A stretch of 64,000 bases of DNA. It comes from Stieleria neptunia (GTDB lineage Bacteria > Planctomycetota > Planctomycetia > Pirellulales > Pirellulaceae). Under the pieces are notes generated by a model. It did no database searches. It saw only the letters and a list, made by a program, of their open reading frames with translations, and was not told the DNA's origin. The stretch's first letter is position 1, and each line of letters begins with the position of its first letter. The position numbers and the translations under genes are program-made. The stretch spans positions 4,712,001 through 4,776,000 of the forward strand of contig NZ_CP037423.1 of NCBI RefSeq assembly GCF_007754155.1. Reading direction: 5' to 3'. Positions 8,097 through 15,845 of this stretch are shown here, piece by piece.

Positions 8097-9002
8097 ATGG
8101 CCATCGGTATCGACCCCACCGTCGACTATGTTTTTAAGTTGCTACTCGGCAGCCCTGAGCATCCGGCGATTACACTGCACTTCCTCAACGCGATCCTCGG
8201 CGATGAAATTCAGATTACGGAGGTCGAGATTCTCAATCCGATCCTTGGCAAAGACGACGATATCGACAAATTGTCGATTCTGGACGTAGCGGCACGCGAT
8301 TCGTCCGGCCGGTTGTACGACATCGAAATGCAAACCACGCTCCCCGCGGGGCTATCTCAGCGACTGGCCTACTACACCGCCTCTCTTTACGTTGGCCAGA
8401 TCAGCGAAGGTGACGACTACACGCTGCTGCATCCGGCGATCAGCATCTGCGTCCTCGACGCGATCCTGTTCCGCCAATCCTCACTAATTCACAGCGATTT
8501 CCGGCTACGGAGTCGCGACGGCAGCCTGAAACTGACCGACGGTCTACAAATTCACCTTCTTGAGTTGCCAAAGTACACGGTTCCGAGCGATAATCGAGTG
8601 ATCACGGATCCCGTGGACGCGTGGTGCCATTTTTTCTGTCGCGCCGAAACGATGTCGGCTCAGGAAATCGAACGGCGATTCCAATCCCCCGCCTTTAGCG
8701 AAGCTGCCGAGGTTCTCGAGATGATCCAACGAACGCCGCAACAACGAAGCCAGTACGAACTACGCCTGAAAGCACAGCGTGATGAACGCGCCAGAATGCA
8801 GTACGCGGTCGAACAGGCAAGGCAAGAAGGCAAAGCAGAAGGCAAAGCAGAGGGTGAAGCTGTTGGCGAAGCCCGAGGCCGGATTGCAATCCTCTACGAG
8901 CTTCTGGACCAAGGGCAGACTTCCGTTGAAAAGCTCTCGCTAGATCAGTTGGCAACGCTGGAAAAGGACCTGCAACGCCAGCTTCGTGATCGGGGTGTTT
9001 GA
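8097..9002 (+). CDS. Rpn family PD-(D/E)XK nuclease / putative transposase, copy 1
   Basis: This 301-residue protein belongs to the recombination-promoting nuclease (Rpn, YhgA-like) family. The N-terminal half carries the typical opening TVDYVFKLLLG and the PD-(D/E)XK core: Asp in SILDVAARD and the Glu-x-Gln pair in RLYDIEMQ. Family members cleave DNA with divalent metal and promote RecA-independent recombination in Escherichia coli. The C-terminal part is a charged, repeat-like linker (QEGKAEGKAEGEAVGEARG) before a short terminal helix pair, common in this family. A second copy lies at 28849-29742 with only scattered substitutions. Both follow a truncated recombinase tail, so they moved or duplicated as one module. 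Confidence 0.88.
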   Translation: MAIGIDPTVDYVFKLLLGSPEHPAITLHFLNAILGDEIQITEVEILNPILGKDDDIDKLSILDVAARDSSGRLYDIEMQTTLPAGLSQRLAYYTASLYVGQISEGDDYTLLHPAISICVLDAILFRQSSLIHSDFRLRSRDGSLKLTDGLQIHLLELPKYTVPSDNRVITDPVDAWCHFFCRAETMSAQEIERRFQSPAFSEAAEVLEMIQRTPQQRSQYELRLKAQRDERARMQYAVEQARQEGKAEGKAEGEAVGEARGRIAILYELLDQGQTSVEKLSLDQLATLEKDLQRQLRDRGV

Positions 9003-9044
9003 CGCGTTCACTTTCGCATCGATTCTGCGAATCGGCGGCGTGTC

Positions 9045-10136
9045 ATGACCATGCTCTCACCGCCCCTCTGCGATGGACGGGGCGCTCACGCGCGTCCGCG
9101 CGGCTCTTGGGAAAGTGTGGCTACAACTTTAAAACTTGATCATAGTTGCATCTTGCCCCTTGCAAGCCGCTGCTCGCCCCGCCAGAAAAGCGACGCGCCA
9201 TCCGCCAACCCCGTGCGGCACTCTCACGGCACCCAACCGTACAGCATCAACGCACTGACCGATTCGTCGGGCACGATCAAGGCGCGGTACGCGTATGATG
9301 CGTATGGCGGACTGTCGATCTTCGACTCCAGCGGCACCGCGAGAACCTCAACCGCCGAGGACAACCGCTACACCTACACCGGACGGGAGTACGACGACGT
9401 CCTCGATCTCTACCACTACCGCGCCCGCATGTATAACGCGATCGCGGGAAGGTTCTGCTCCAGGGATCCGATTGGATTTAACGAGGATGGGTATCTGTTG
9501 TACGAATATGTGCGGTCCACACCGTTGCGGTTGCGAGATCCCTATGGCTTACAGAGAGACGGGGAAAATGAGAAGAAAAACCTTGGTCCGAAAGATCCGG
9601 CAGGGCGTTCGTGCCCTGACGAGCACAAGTGCTTTGTTGCAGTATGCGTCGAATGCGGGAATCCAAATTGGGAGCGTGATCTTCTGCGAGAGTTTCTGGA
9701 AGGCAATCCTCAGTTTCCCTCAACCGGGCACGCGGCAGTGTGCTGGAACTGTAAAGATGTTCCGAAGGAAGTACGAAAGAAGTTTAGGATTTCAAGGACG
9801 CCGCCACAGCAGTGTGTTGGTTTCCATCCGACGAGCAAAAACCCAGTGGACACTGCCCCAGGAAAACCATTTTTTCAGTTTGACCGAATGAAGAAGAGAT
9901 GCGATGCAGCGTACATGTACAGAGTTTGTCCAGAAACCATAGAGAAGGTATTGTATGGCATTGCAAAGGACTTTGAAGAAGAGTGGATGTACAACGTCTT
10001 TGCAATTGACGGTGATCATTGCACTTCACGGGCGTGCCGGAAACTCCGGGACGCAGGCATTCCCTGCCCATTGATAATCGACCCACGAACGATCTGCGAA
10101 GACCCCGATTCAATAAAGCGAAGGAAGAGTAGGTGA
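9045..10136 (+). CDS. Orphan RHS core with C-terminal papain-like toxin candidate
   Basis: Of the 363 residues, about 60-170 are an RHS repeat-associated core closely matching the first RHS gene (YDAYGGLSIFD, RYTYTGREYD, RFCSRDPIGF). The first 59 residues are unrelated to RHS, so the shell has been lost. The tail (171-363) is rich in cysteine and differs wholly from the other RHS tail. It shows a GHAAV motif (His229) and later a DHCTSRACRKLRDAGIP segment (Cys326), the His-then-Cys order of circularly permuted papain-fold (NlpC/P60-like) enzymes; this is an inference. A secreted small protein starts 3 nt after the stop. The start ATG at 9045 lies 42 nt after the Rpn gene and is uncertain. Confidence 0.75.
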   Translation: MTMLSPPLCDGRGAHARPRGSWESVATTLKLDHSCILPLASRCSPRQKSDAPSANPVRHSHGTQPYSINALTDSSGTIKARYAYDAYGGLSIFDSSGTARTSTAEDNRYTYTGREYDDVLDLYHYRARMYNAIAGRFCSRDPIGFNEDGYLLYEYVRSTPLRLRDPYGLQRDGENEKKNLGPKDPAGRSCPDEHKCFVAVCVECGNPNWERDLLREFLEGNPQFPSTGHAAVCWNCKDVPKEVRKKFRISRTPPQQCVGFHPTSKNPVDTAPGKPFFQFDRMKKRCDAAYMYRVCPETIEKVLYGIAKDFEEEWMYNVFAIDGDHCTSRACRKLRDAGIPCPLIIDPRTICEDPDSIKRRKSR

Positions 10137-10139
10137 TCC

Positions 10140-10661
10140 ATGCGATACCGATGTGATGCGTGTTGTATCTGGTTGTCTTGTGCCGTTATGGCGATGATCA
10201 GCATGCTCGTTGCGAGCAGTTCGGTGCAAGCGCAGCCAAGTGAGCCGGACTCACTCACGCACGCGGTTTTGTCATCCGAGCATTCAGACATTGTCCCGGA
10301 GTTCGACGAATTGTTTAAGCGATTGAGGGCGACTCGTCCGCAAAACGGAACGGTGTTTTTTTGCGAGCAGACAGGGGCACTTGCACGGATCGTCGATCTG
10401 AAATCAAGCATCCAGTTTCTTGTTTTACCAGCTCACCGCAAAGGATTTAGGCCGAAACCTGTTACTCGAGAAGACATCGAGAAATTGGGTTTGCCGTTGC
10501 GACAACTCGAAAAGCTGTTCGACTCTTTTGGAGCATCAAGTCTCCAAATTACAATTCGTGCAACGCCTGAGCCGATGGGTACAGGAGGAAATGATCATGT
10601 TAACGAGAAAAATGGAGCAATCGGAGGGGCAGCCAAAGTGGGCAGCCTCTTAGATGACTGA
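10140..10661 (+). CDS. Small secreted protein, candidate immunity partner of RHS tail
   Basis: This 173-residue protein starts 3 nt after the RHS gene stop, so the two are almost certainly co-transcribed. Its N-terminus (about 1-32) is a signal peptide with a hydrophobic core, CIWLSCAVMAMISMLVA, and a likely cleavage after VQA. The mature part has no family I recognise and ends in a glycine-rich low-complexity tail (GTGGNDHVNEKNGAIGGAAK). An exported partner suits a toxin acting in the cell envelope. The partner role is inferred from gene order and from the same arrangement at 2558-4128. Confidence 0.6.
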   Translation: MRYRCDACCIWLSCAVMAMISMLVASSSVQAQPSEPDSLTHAVLSSEHSDIVPEFDELFKRLRATRPQNGTVFFCEQTGALARIVDLKSSIQFLVLPAHRKGFRPKPVTREDIEKLGLPLRQLEKLFDSFGASSLQITIRATPEPMGTGGNDHVNEKNGAIGGAAKVGSLLDD

Positions 10662-10692
10662 GTCAGTAAACTGGACCGCCTGGCCGAACGAA

Positions 10693-10990
10693 ACAAATGG
10701 GTCAGATCTTTTTGATGAGTGAGCGTAGCGATTGATCGCGATTCAAGGCCGCCGCGAGGCGGCGTTTTCTTCAGCGGCGGACGTTTGACTTGACCACACG
10801 ACCGGGCCAACTTCCGTCGCTGCTGAAGGAGGCTTGGCCATTTCGGAGAAATCTAATGGGTCAAACCTCGTTGATGCTTGAGCAAAGCGAATTATCGACG
10901 TTTTCTTTTCAGTGGCGGTTGATTGACTCAAACACAGGACCGACCTCGCTTCCGCCGCAACCAATGGCTGCTTGGCCATGCAGAACGACT
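10693..10990. repeat. Two diverged direct repeats of about 155 bp
   Basis: Unit one (about 10693-10849) and unit two (about 10856-10990) share in order ATGGGTCA, TTGATG, a GTTTTCTT block, a GGCGG...TTGA block, a CGACC core and a terminal TTGGCCAT. A partial third unit with the same GGCGGACGATTGA and ACAGGACCGAGCC text lies at 6239-6310. Divergence is high, so these are old. Nothing shows a coding role. Confidence 0.5.
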
Positions 10991-11137
10991 TGACCGCGCT
11001 GCGACAGGCGTTGGACGTGGGCATGGGAAAGAACGTTAGTCGGAGAACGATGGCATGGAAGCGGGAAGGCAGAGGGGGAGACAAGGAGAGGGGGAGACAA
11101 GGAGTGATGGAGTGATGATGGTGGTGGAGTGAAGGAG

Positions 11138-11250
11138 CGGGCCATCGTTCGGCGACCGGAGTGAGGGAGGGATCGACCGAGCGGAGCCGACGCCGAAGAC
11201 GGAGCCCGATAAAGGCAGACGAGGCAGGAAGCCGAGTTCTATATCAAGAG
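11138..11250. repeat. Dispersed repeat R1, copy 2 (internally deleted)
   Basis: This copy starts with GAGCGGGCCATCGTTCG and GGGAGGGATCGACCGAGCGG and ends with the GACGAGGCAGGA block. The central GACAGCGACCGAAGGATG part present in copies 1 and 3 is missing: the text jumps from CGACGCCGA to the closing block. It leads into R2/R3 copy C, as copy 1 leads into copy B. Confidence 0.6.
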
Positions 11251-11283
11251 GGGCGAGAGTGACCGCGTCCTTGCCCAAGCGAG

Positions 11284-11540
11284 GTAAGCCGGGAACGAGA
11301 CGCTCGGTAAACCGTCAACCGACAGCTTGTCTGTTCGGCCAAAGCCCTCTGCGAATCTCCGACAGGCTCCCCGGCAGTCACGGCTATGGATCCAAACCGT
11401 TGGTGTCCAGCCTTCAGGCGCCTCTCCACGACGCCTTCGGCGCTCGCACGACCGGACAGAATCGGCTAAAGCCTAGACACCAACGCCTCCGAAGCGACCA
11501 CTCACTCTCCCGTACGTTTTTTGGCTTTCGCCGAGCCGGT
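11284..11540. repeat. Dispersed repeat R2/R3, copy C
   Basis: Block one starts with GTAAGCCGGGAACGAG and ends with CGGCCAAAGCC (11336-11346). Block two starts with GGCTTTCGCCG (11523-11533) but stops at GAGCCGG, where the text continues directly with the leader of the truncated recombinase. In copy A some 280 nt separate these two points, and both junctions carry an AGCCGG word. That looks like a deletion between short direct repeats, or a recombination junction. A REP-like hairpin occupies much of the middle. Confidence 0.65.
11399..11484. repeat. REP-like palindrome
   Basis: The left arm GTTGGTGTCCAGCCTTCAG (from 11399) pairs imperfectly with the right arm GGCTAAAGCCTAGACACCAA (11464-11483). 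The middle (CGCCTTCGGCGCTCGC) can fold further. It interrupts the variable part of repeat R2/R3 copy C and is absent from copies A and B. It resembles the REP-type palindromes mobilised by RAYT proteins; a RAYT-like fragment is present at 30016 but has different ends. Confidence 0.5.
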
Positions 11541-11629
11541 CGGATCGCCAAGCCCACACGACCCCGCCGACATGGATCTTCCCCCAAGCGTCCGCGCGAT
11601 CGCAACGCACCAACACATGGTCACCCCCG

Positions 11630-12076
11630 ATGGCTTCGACATTACCAGCTCTGGTCCAAAGCTACATCGAATACCTGCAACGATCGGGCCACAAACAACG
11701 CGTCGTCAACATCACCAAGCAGCAACTCGACTACTTCGTCACCTGGTGTCAAACGCAATCGATCACAGCCAACGACCAAATTAGCGACACAACCGCCGCT
11801 GATTATGTTGGCCACCTGCAAAACGAGGTTGATTTAATCAATGGTGCAGCCAGTGGGATCCGCATCGTTCGTGAACGCGTCACAAAGCTTCGTCGCTTGT
11901 TTGAATGGCTTGCGCGAGACACCAATTTCTCCAGCTACATCGCAGCGACGGTTCCCACGATCGATAAACGCGGCAAGGCGAATCTGCCAAGCCGCTGCTG
12001 CTATGACCAACCAACGGTCGAAGAAGGTCTCGGCCGTAACGTCATTGCGCGTCACTGCGGCGGTGAGAGTTGGTAG
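11630..12076 (+). pseudogene. Tyrosine recombinase, N-terminal fragment (copy 2)
   Basis: This is a near-identical second copy of the core-binding-domain fragment at 671-1066. It has the same start (MASTLPALVQSYI), the same RLFEWLARDTNFSS segment and the same loss of homology after CCYDQ. The frame then runs for 27 unrelated residues to a stop. No catalytic domain follows; instead the next gene lies on the other strand. DNA identity with copy 1 extends upstream to about 11541. It marks the right limit of the island seen from 1 to about 12,080. Confidence 0.75.
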
Positions 12077-12114
12077 AGAATGCCTTTGAAACCAAAGCCC
12101 AGAGATGTTTCAAT

Positions 12115-13431
12115 CTAGCGTTTCAAAAAATACGAGGTTTTGATCATCGCGGCACGGAATTCCTTCTCTTTGTCTCTGATCACGGCGGCGATCGCTTCGC
12201 CACTGGGCGACAAGTTCCATTGTTTCGCTCGGTGGAGGACGTCGAGTTGGGAGTTCGTGATCGGATTGGCCGTGCATGCAAGACCTGTTTCGGTCACCGC
12301 ATAAAAATATGGGCCGATCGACGTATTGATCGCAAACACATTTCCTGATGCGGTCGCGCGAACGCACACACGTCGAGGCACGTTGCTGGCGTTCTGGAGT
12401 ATACACATTCCAATCCGTTCCCCATCCGGTGATTCAATCGTTTCACTACAAATTTCTGCCCCCGTGTTCGCGTCAAAGAGCCTCAATTCCACAGCGAGAT
12501 CTTCAAGTGATTCCGCAACGACCATCAGCCAGCGGTCCTCGTTGACGAAGCACCAGTCGCGTACCGCTATCGTTCCATCCCATTCTGCTGGAAACGGAAC
12601 GACGACGTCTGGTGCGTCTTTTCGGACCAGGAGGCAACCGTCCGCATAGGCGAAGACTGCGATCGGGGTCGTTCTCCCTGGGACCATCGATCTTTCTAAG
12701 TCTGCCCCGCTTCCGCCACTGCTCAACGGTCCGTTCACCGTTTTCAGGACGTGAACCTGCTGACTCTTCAAGTTCACGACACAGAAATAGCGATCTGCTT
12801 TCGGGTCCACTCGCTCTACAGAAAACGATGCCTGGTGACCACTCAATTGCAGAAATTGAATCCGTTGATTGAGATGAGACAACCTCTTCTTGCTCTCGAG
12901 TTGAAGACGAACGATTTGCTCCATTTTTCCGTCGAATCCCAGAGCGTACATGATTTTGGATTGTGATTGGATGAGATATGAATACAGAATCAATCCACTT
13001 TGATTCACACCAAGCATCCGATAGCTACCACTCCTTGCCGGCGGAAGCGGTAAGAATCCAAAGAATTCACTGTGTTTCTTCTTGGGGGTCAAAAACGCAT
13101 CGTTTGGACCACTTCCATTGCGCTGAGGAAACGAACGCTTTCCAGGTTGCTGCCGTAGAGCAATTCCAGACTCCGAATCAATTTCACAGTATTTGTCTTT
13201 GGGGAGGTGATAAAGGTAGCCCCCGTTCCAGTGGGGAAAGTCTTTGTCGGACAAGAGAACGAAATTCCCATCCGAAGAAAAACTGATCCGCTCAATCTGA
13301 TTCAACTTCGGTGAGTCTGAGTCGAATCGCTCGATGGGAAGGTACTCGATTGCGGAGGGCGTCTGTGCCACGGAAATGCAAGTTGGCAGAAGCCAGATGG
13401 TGGCGTTGATAAAAATTGTGTTTGTTCTCAT
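12115..13431 (-). CDS. Secreted protein, possible beta-propeller, unknown function
   Basis: The start at 13431 gives 438 residues beginning with a signal peptide (MRTNTIFINATIWLLPTCIS, cleavage near VAQ). An upstream in-frame start at 13530 would add 33 residues that look non-coding. The body alternates short hydrophobic strands and polar turns (ISFSSDGNFVLLSDKDF, VFAYADGCLLVRKDA, LFDANTGAEICSETI, WNLSPSGEAIAAVIRDKE), a pattern typical of WD40-like propellers. No catalytic motif is visible. It neighbours the kinase/WD40 cluster but is read away from the sigma factor gene, with a 362-nt shared upstream region. I cannot assign a family. Confidence 0.65.
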   Translation of the reverse strand: MRTNTIFINATIWLLPTCISVAQTPSAIEYLPIERFDSDSPKLNQIERISFSSDGNFVLLSDKDFPHWNGGYLYHLPKDKYCEIDSESGIALRQQPGKRSFPQRNGSGPNDAFLTPKKKHSEFFGFLPLPPARSGSYRMLGVNQSGLILYSYLIQSQSKIMYALGFDGKMEQIVRLQLESKKRLSHLNQRIQFLQLSGHQASFSVERVDPKADRYFCVVNLKSQQVHVLKTVNGPLSSGGSGADLERSMVPGRTTPIAVFAYADGCLLVRKDAPDVVVPFPAEWDGTIAVRDWCFVNEDRWLMVVAESLEDLAVELRLFDANTGAEICSETIESPDGERIGMCILQNASNVPRRVCVRATASGNVFAINTSIGPYFYAVTETGLACTANPITNSQLDVLHRAKQWNLSPSGEAIAAVIRDKEKEFRAAMIKTSYFLKR

Positions 13432-13793
13432 TGGGATTCGTGCCTGTGTTTGTCGAAGTGGTCGTTCATGATTCTTGGCGGGAATGTTCGCCGTATTGTC
13501 AAAAGTGATTGAGAGAAATTTTCCAATCACGTCGGTTCGATAAGGGCGTGATGCCCTGGTGTTCTCGCGGAGTCAACTGACGATCTTGCGCGCCCGCGGT
13601 GAATTGGCCGCGATTGGATTTGAAGATTCGAAGGCTTCTAGCAATGGCGGATCGCCACGGGGAAACCATTTCACTCCAGCGACCATTGGGGGCTGAAACG
13701 GAGATGCGTTCGCAACAGACGGTGGAGCACGATATACTCCGATGACTTGGTCCAATACGCGGCCCCAGAGTGTTTCCTCGATGAGCCAACTTC
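13432..13793. other. Divergent intergenic region
   Basis: This lies between the minus-strand secreted protein and the plus-strand sigma factor, so it should hold promoters for both. I see no convincing -35/-10 pair, no palindrome of note and no gene. Open frames here are short and unmatched. Confidence 0.4.
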
Positions 13794-14342
13794 ATGACGG
13801 ATTCTTCTCGAGCACAGGCGCCGGAATGGCGTCGGTCGATCTACGACCAATTGCACAGAATTGCGGAAAAGGCGTTACGAAATGAGACGCCGGGGCATTC
13901 GTTGCAGCCGACGCTTCTCGTCAATGACGCGTATCTACGACTGCTGGAACAGAAGAACGTGGATCCGGAAAACCGCTCGCAAGTGGTCGCAGCGGGGGCA
14001 ACGATTATCAGGCGGTTGTTGGTCGATTACGCGCGTCGCCGCAAGGCGAAAAAGCGGGGTGGAGCGGAGGGGCGTGGCGTTTCGATGTCGATCGACCAGG
14101 CGGATCAGAAAGACCAAATCGACATCCTGGATCTCAATGATGCACTCGACAAATTGAGCCGACAAAATCCGCGGGCTGCGAGGGTGGTGGAACTCAAGTT
14201 TTTCGGAGGCCTGTCGGGCGACGAGATGGCATCCGAGCTAGGCGTCACTCGGGTCACCGTCCAAAACGATTGGCGGCACGCGCGCGCTTGGTTGTACACC
14301 GAACTTGGCAACGAGTCCGATGCGGGGACGGGGACGCCGTAG
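13794..14342 (+). CDS. ECF-type RNA polymerase sigma factor, TIGR02999-like
   Basis: This 182-residue protein has sigma-70 regions 2 and 4 only. Region 2 carries the signature of the planctomycete/verrucomicrobial ECF branch (LHRIAEKALRNE, HSLQPTLLVNDAYLRLL). Region 4 ends in a helix-turn-helix (GDEMASELGVTRVTVQNDWRHAR). Such sigma factors redirect RNA polymerase to a small set of promoters. No anti-sigma factor lies beside it. Instead a Ser/Thr kinase gene converges on it 24 nt away, matching the known theme of kinase-controlled ECF sigma factors (EcfP/PknT in Vibrio parahaemolyticus). That link is an inference here. The ATG at 13794 fits the family's usual N-terminus. Confidence 0.92.
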   Translation: MTDSSRAQAPEWRRSIYDQLHRIAEKALRNETPGHSLQPTLLVNDAYLRLLEQKNVDPENRSQVVAAGATIIRRLLVDYARRRKAKKRGGAEGRGVSMSIDQADQKDQIDILDLNDALDKLSRQNPRAARVVELKFFGGLSGDEMASELGVTRVTVQNDWRHARAWLYTELGNESDAGTGTP

Positions 14343-14366
14343 ACGCCCGGGCGGTGCATCGACTGT

Positions 14367-15821
14367 TCACGTCCCCGTGCGAATCGCATGGAGCGCTTGC
14401 GAGAGTTCGCCCGCGGTTTGAATCCGTTTTTTGGGGTCTCTCGAAAGTCCTCTCTCTATCAGATTTGACAGTTCGAAACCGACGGAGGGATTCAACGATT
14501 GGATCGACCTGGGGACCGTTTCAAGCTTCAACTGAATCAACTCTGCGGCCGATGTCGCCGGATGTGGAAGCTGTCCGCAGAGAAACTCATACAGACAAAC
14601 GATCACGGAATAGAGGTCCGACGTTGGTCCGACATCGCGTGATCCGCAAAGCTGCTCGGGTGACATGTAAGGAAGTGTCCCACAGACGTCTTTGGATCCC
14701 GTGATCCCCGAGTAGCCGGCGGTGGAGTAGCATTTTGCGAGCCCGAAATCGGCGAGTTTGATGTGCAAACGCTCCTTCAATTTGTATGCCAGCAGATTGG
14801 ATGGTTTGATGTCTCGGTGGACGATCTCGCGGTGATGCGCGTACTCCAATGCTGCAAGCATCTTGATTGCCAGCCCCAGCGACAGTCGCACACGACGGGA
14901 ATCGGCGGTTTCATCGAGAACCTGTTGAATGGGAATGGATGAAACATATTCCATTACGATATAGGGAGTGTCTTTCTCGATCCCAAATCCGAGGCAGCTG
15001 ACAATTTGTGGATGATCAAGTTGCGACGCTATCGAGGCTTCGCGATAAAAAAGCTGACGCGAGCGTTCCCGGTAAACGAGTTCGGGCAACAGTGTCTTGA
15101 CGGCAACCGTGCGGTTGGTGCCCAGTTGTTTGGCTCGGTAAACCGTGCCATTGCCGCCTGCGCCGATTCTTTCCGCGATCTGATAACCGCGAATCGCGAA
15201 CACGTCGGATGCGTTTGGTGATTCGAGACTCGGTCGGGGTGGCGGTGGCTGATCAAGGGTTGCATCAAAGGCGGTATCCCGGGCAAGGCGGATCTTCATC
15301 TCACAATCGCCGAATCGCAGCGACTTGCCTTCGCCCAAAAGGACCAATGAATCGGGCAAACTTGTCACCGACTCGCGATACCGAACAAACAATGCCAACC
15401 CCCGCTCCAAGATCAAACAGCCACAACGACCCGCAGCCCGGGCATCACTTGGCAACTGGATGTCCGTACTTTGGTCGGTGCCAACCACGTATTGTCCCGG
15501 GACCAGCAGTTCGCGGTGCTGGACGGTTTCGTCGATGGCGACGGAAAGCACCACCGTCGACGACTCTTGTGGAGGGATGGCGAGTGGATCGATCGTTTCC
15601 TCAATTGCAGTCTCAGCCGGTTCGATCCCAACATCCTCTTGATTTTGCAGTGACGCCGGGTGGTTGGGAGCACGGGAAAGGTCGCTGTCCATCCACTGGC
15701 GAAAGAACTGCTCCCGATCGATGCCGTCGACAAGGGGGGCGAGTTCTTCCAGGCGACGGTCGCCCGCGGACGACGGCTGGCCGGTTGCTTCCTTTGCAGG
15801 GTGGTTCTGTTTGTCATTCAT
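14367..15821 (-). CDS. Cytoplasmic Ser/Thr protein kinase with FHA-like N-terminus
   Basis: The 484 residues start with a polar region, then an FHA-like beta domain (about 105-180, GQYVVGTDQSTDIQLPSD and LRFGDCEMKI), then a Hanks-type kinase domain (about 212-480). The kinase motifs are complete: the glycine loop GAGGNGTVY, VAVK, HRDIKPSN, DFGLA and the activation-loop end GTLPYMSPEQ. There is no membrane segment and no sensor domain after the kinase, so it probably acts in the cytoplasm and may bind phosphothreonine partners through the FHA-like part. It lies 24 nt downstream of the broken kinase/WD40 gene and probably shared its transcript before the insertions. Confidence 0.9.
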   Translation of the reverse strand: MNDKQNHPAKEATGQPSSAGDRRLEELAPLVDGIDREQFFRQWMDSDLSRAPNHPASLQNQEDVGIEPAETAIEETIDPLAIPPQESSTVVLSVAIDETVQHRELLVPGQYVVGTDQSTDIQLPSDARAAGRCGCLILERGLALFVRYRESVTSLPDSLVLLGEGKSLRFGDCEMKIRLARDTAFDATLDQPPPPRPSLESPNASDVFAIRGYQIAERIGAGGNGTVYRAKQLGTNRTVAVKTLLPELVYRERSRQLFYREASIASQLDHPQIVSCLGFGIEKDTPYIVMEYVSSIPIQQVLDETADSRRVRLSLGLAIKMLAALEYAHHREIVHRDIKPSNLLAYKLKERLHIKLADFGLAKCYSTAGYSGITGSKDVCGTLPYMSPEQLCGSRDVGPTSDLYSVIVCLYEFLCGQLPHPATSAAELIQLKLETVPRSIQSLNPSVGFELSNLIERGLSRDPKKRIQTAGELSQALHAIRTGT

Positions 15822-15845
15822 GGGCTTGGGAATCGATCACGACGC

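Larger units (their letters stand above)
10662..11629. other. Repeat-dense non-coding stretch
   Basis: No gene is supported. From left to right it holds two diverged direct repeats (about 10693-10990), a purine-rich run with GGGGGAGACAAGGAG repeats (about 11055-11105), repeat R1 copy 2 (about 11138-11250), repeat R2/R3 copy C (11284-11540) with a REP-like hairpin inside, and a leader shared with the first truncated recombinase. The order R1, then R2/R3, then a recombinase or primase piece repeats the order seen at 6505-7560. Confidence 0.6.
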
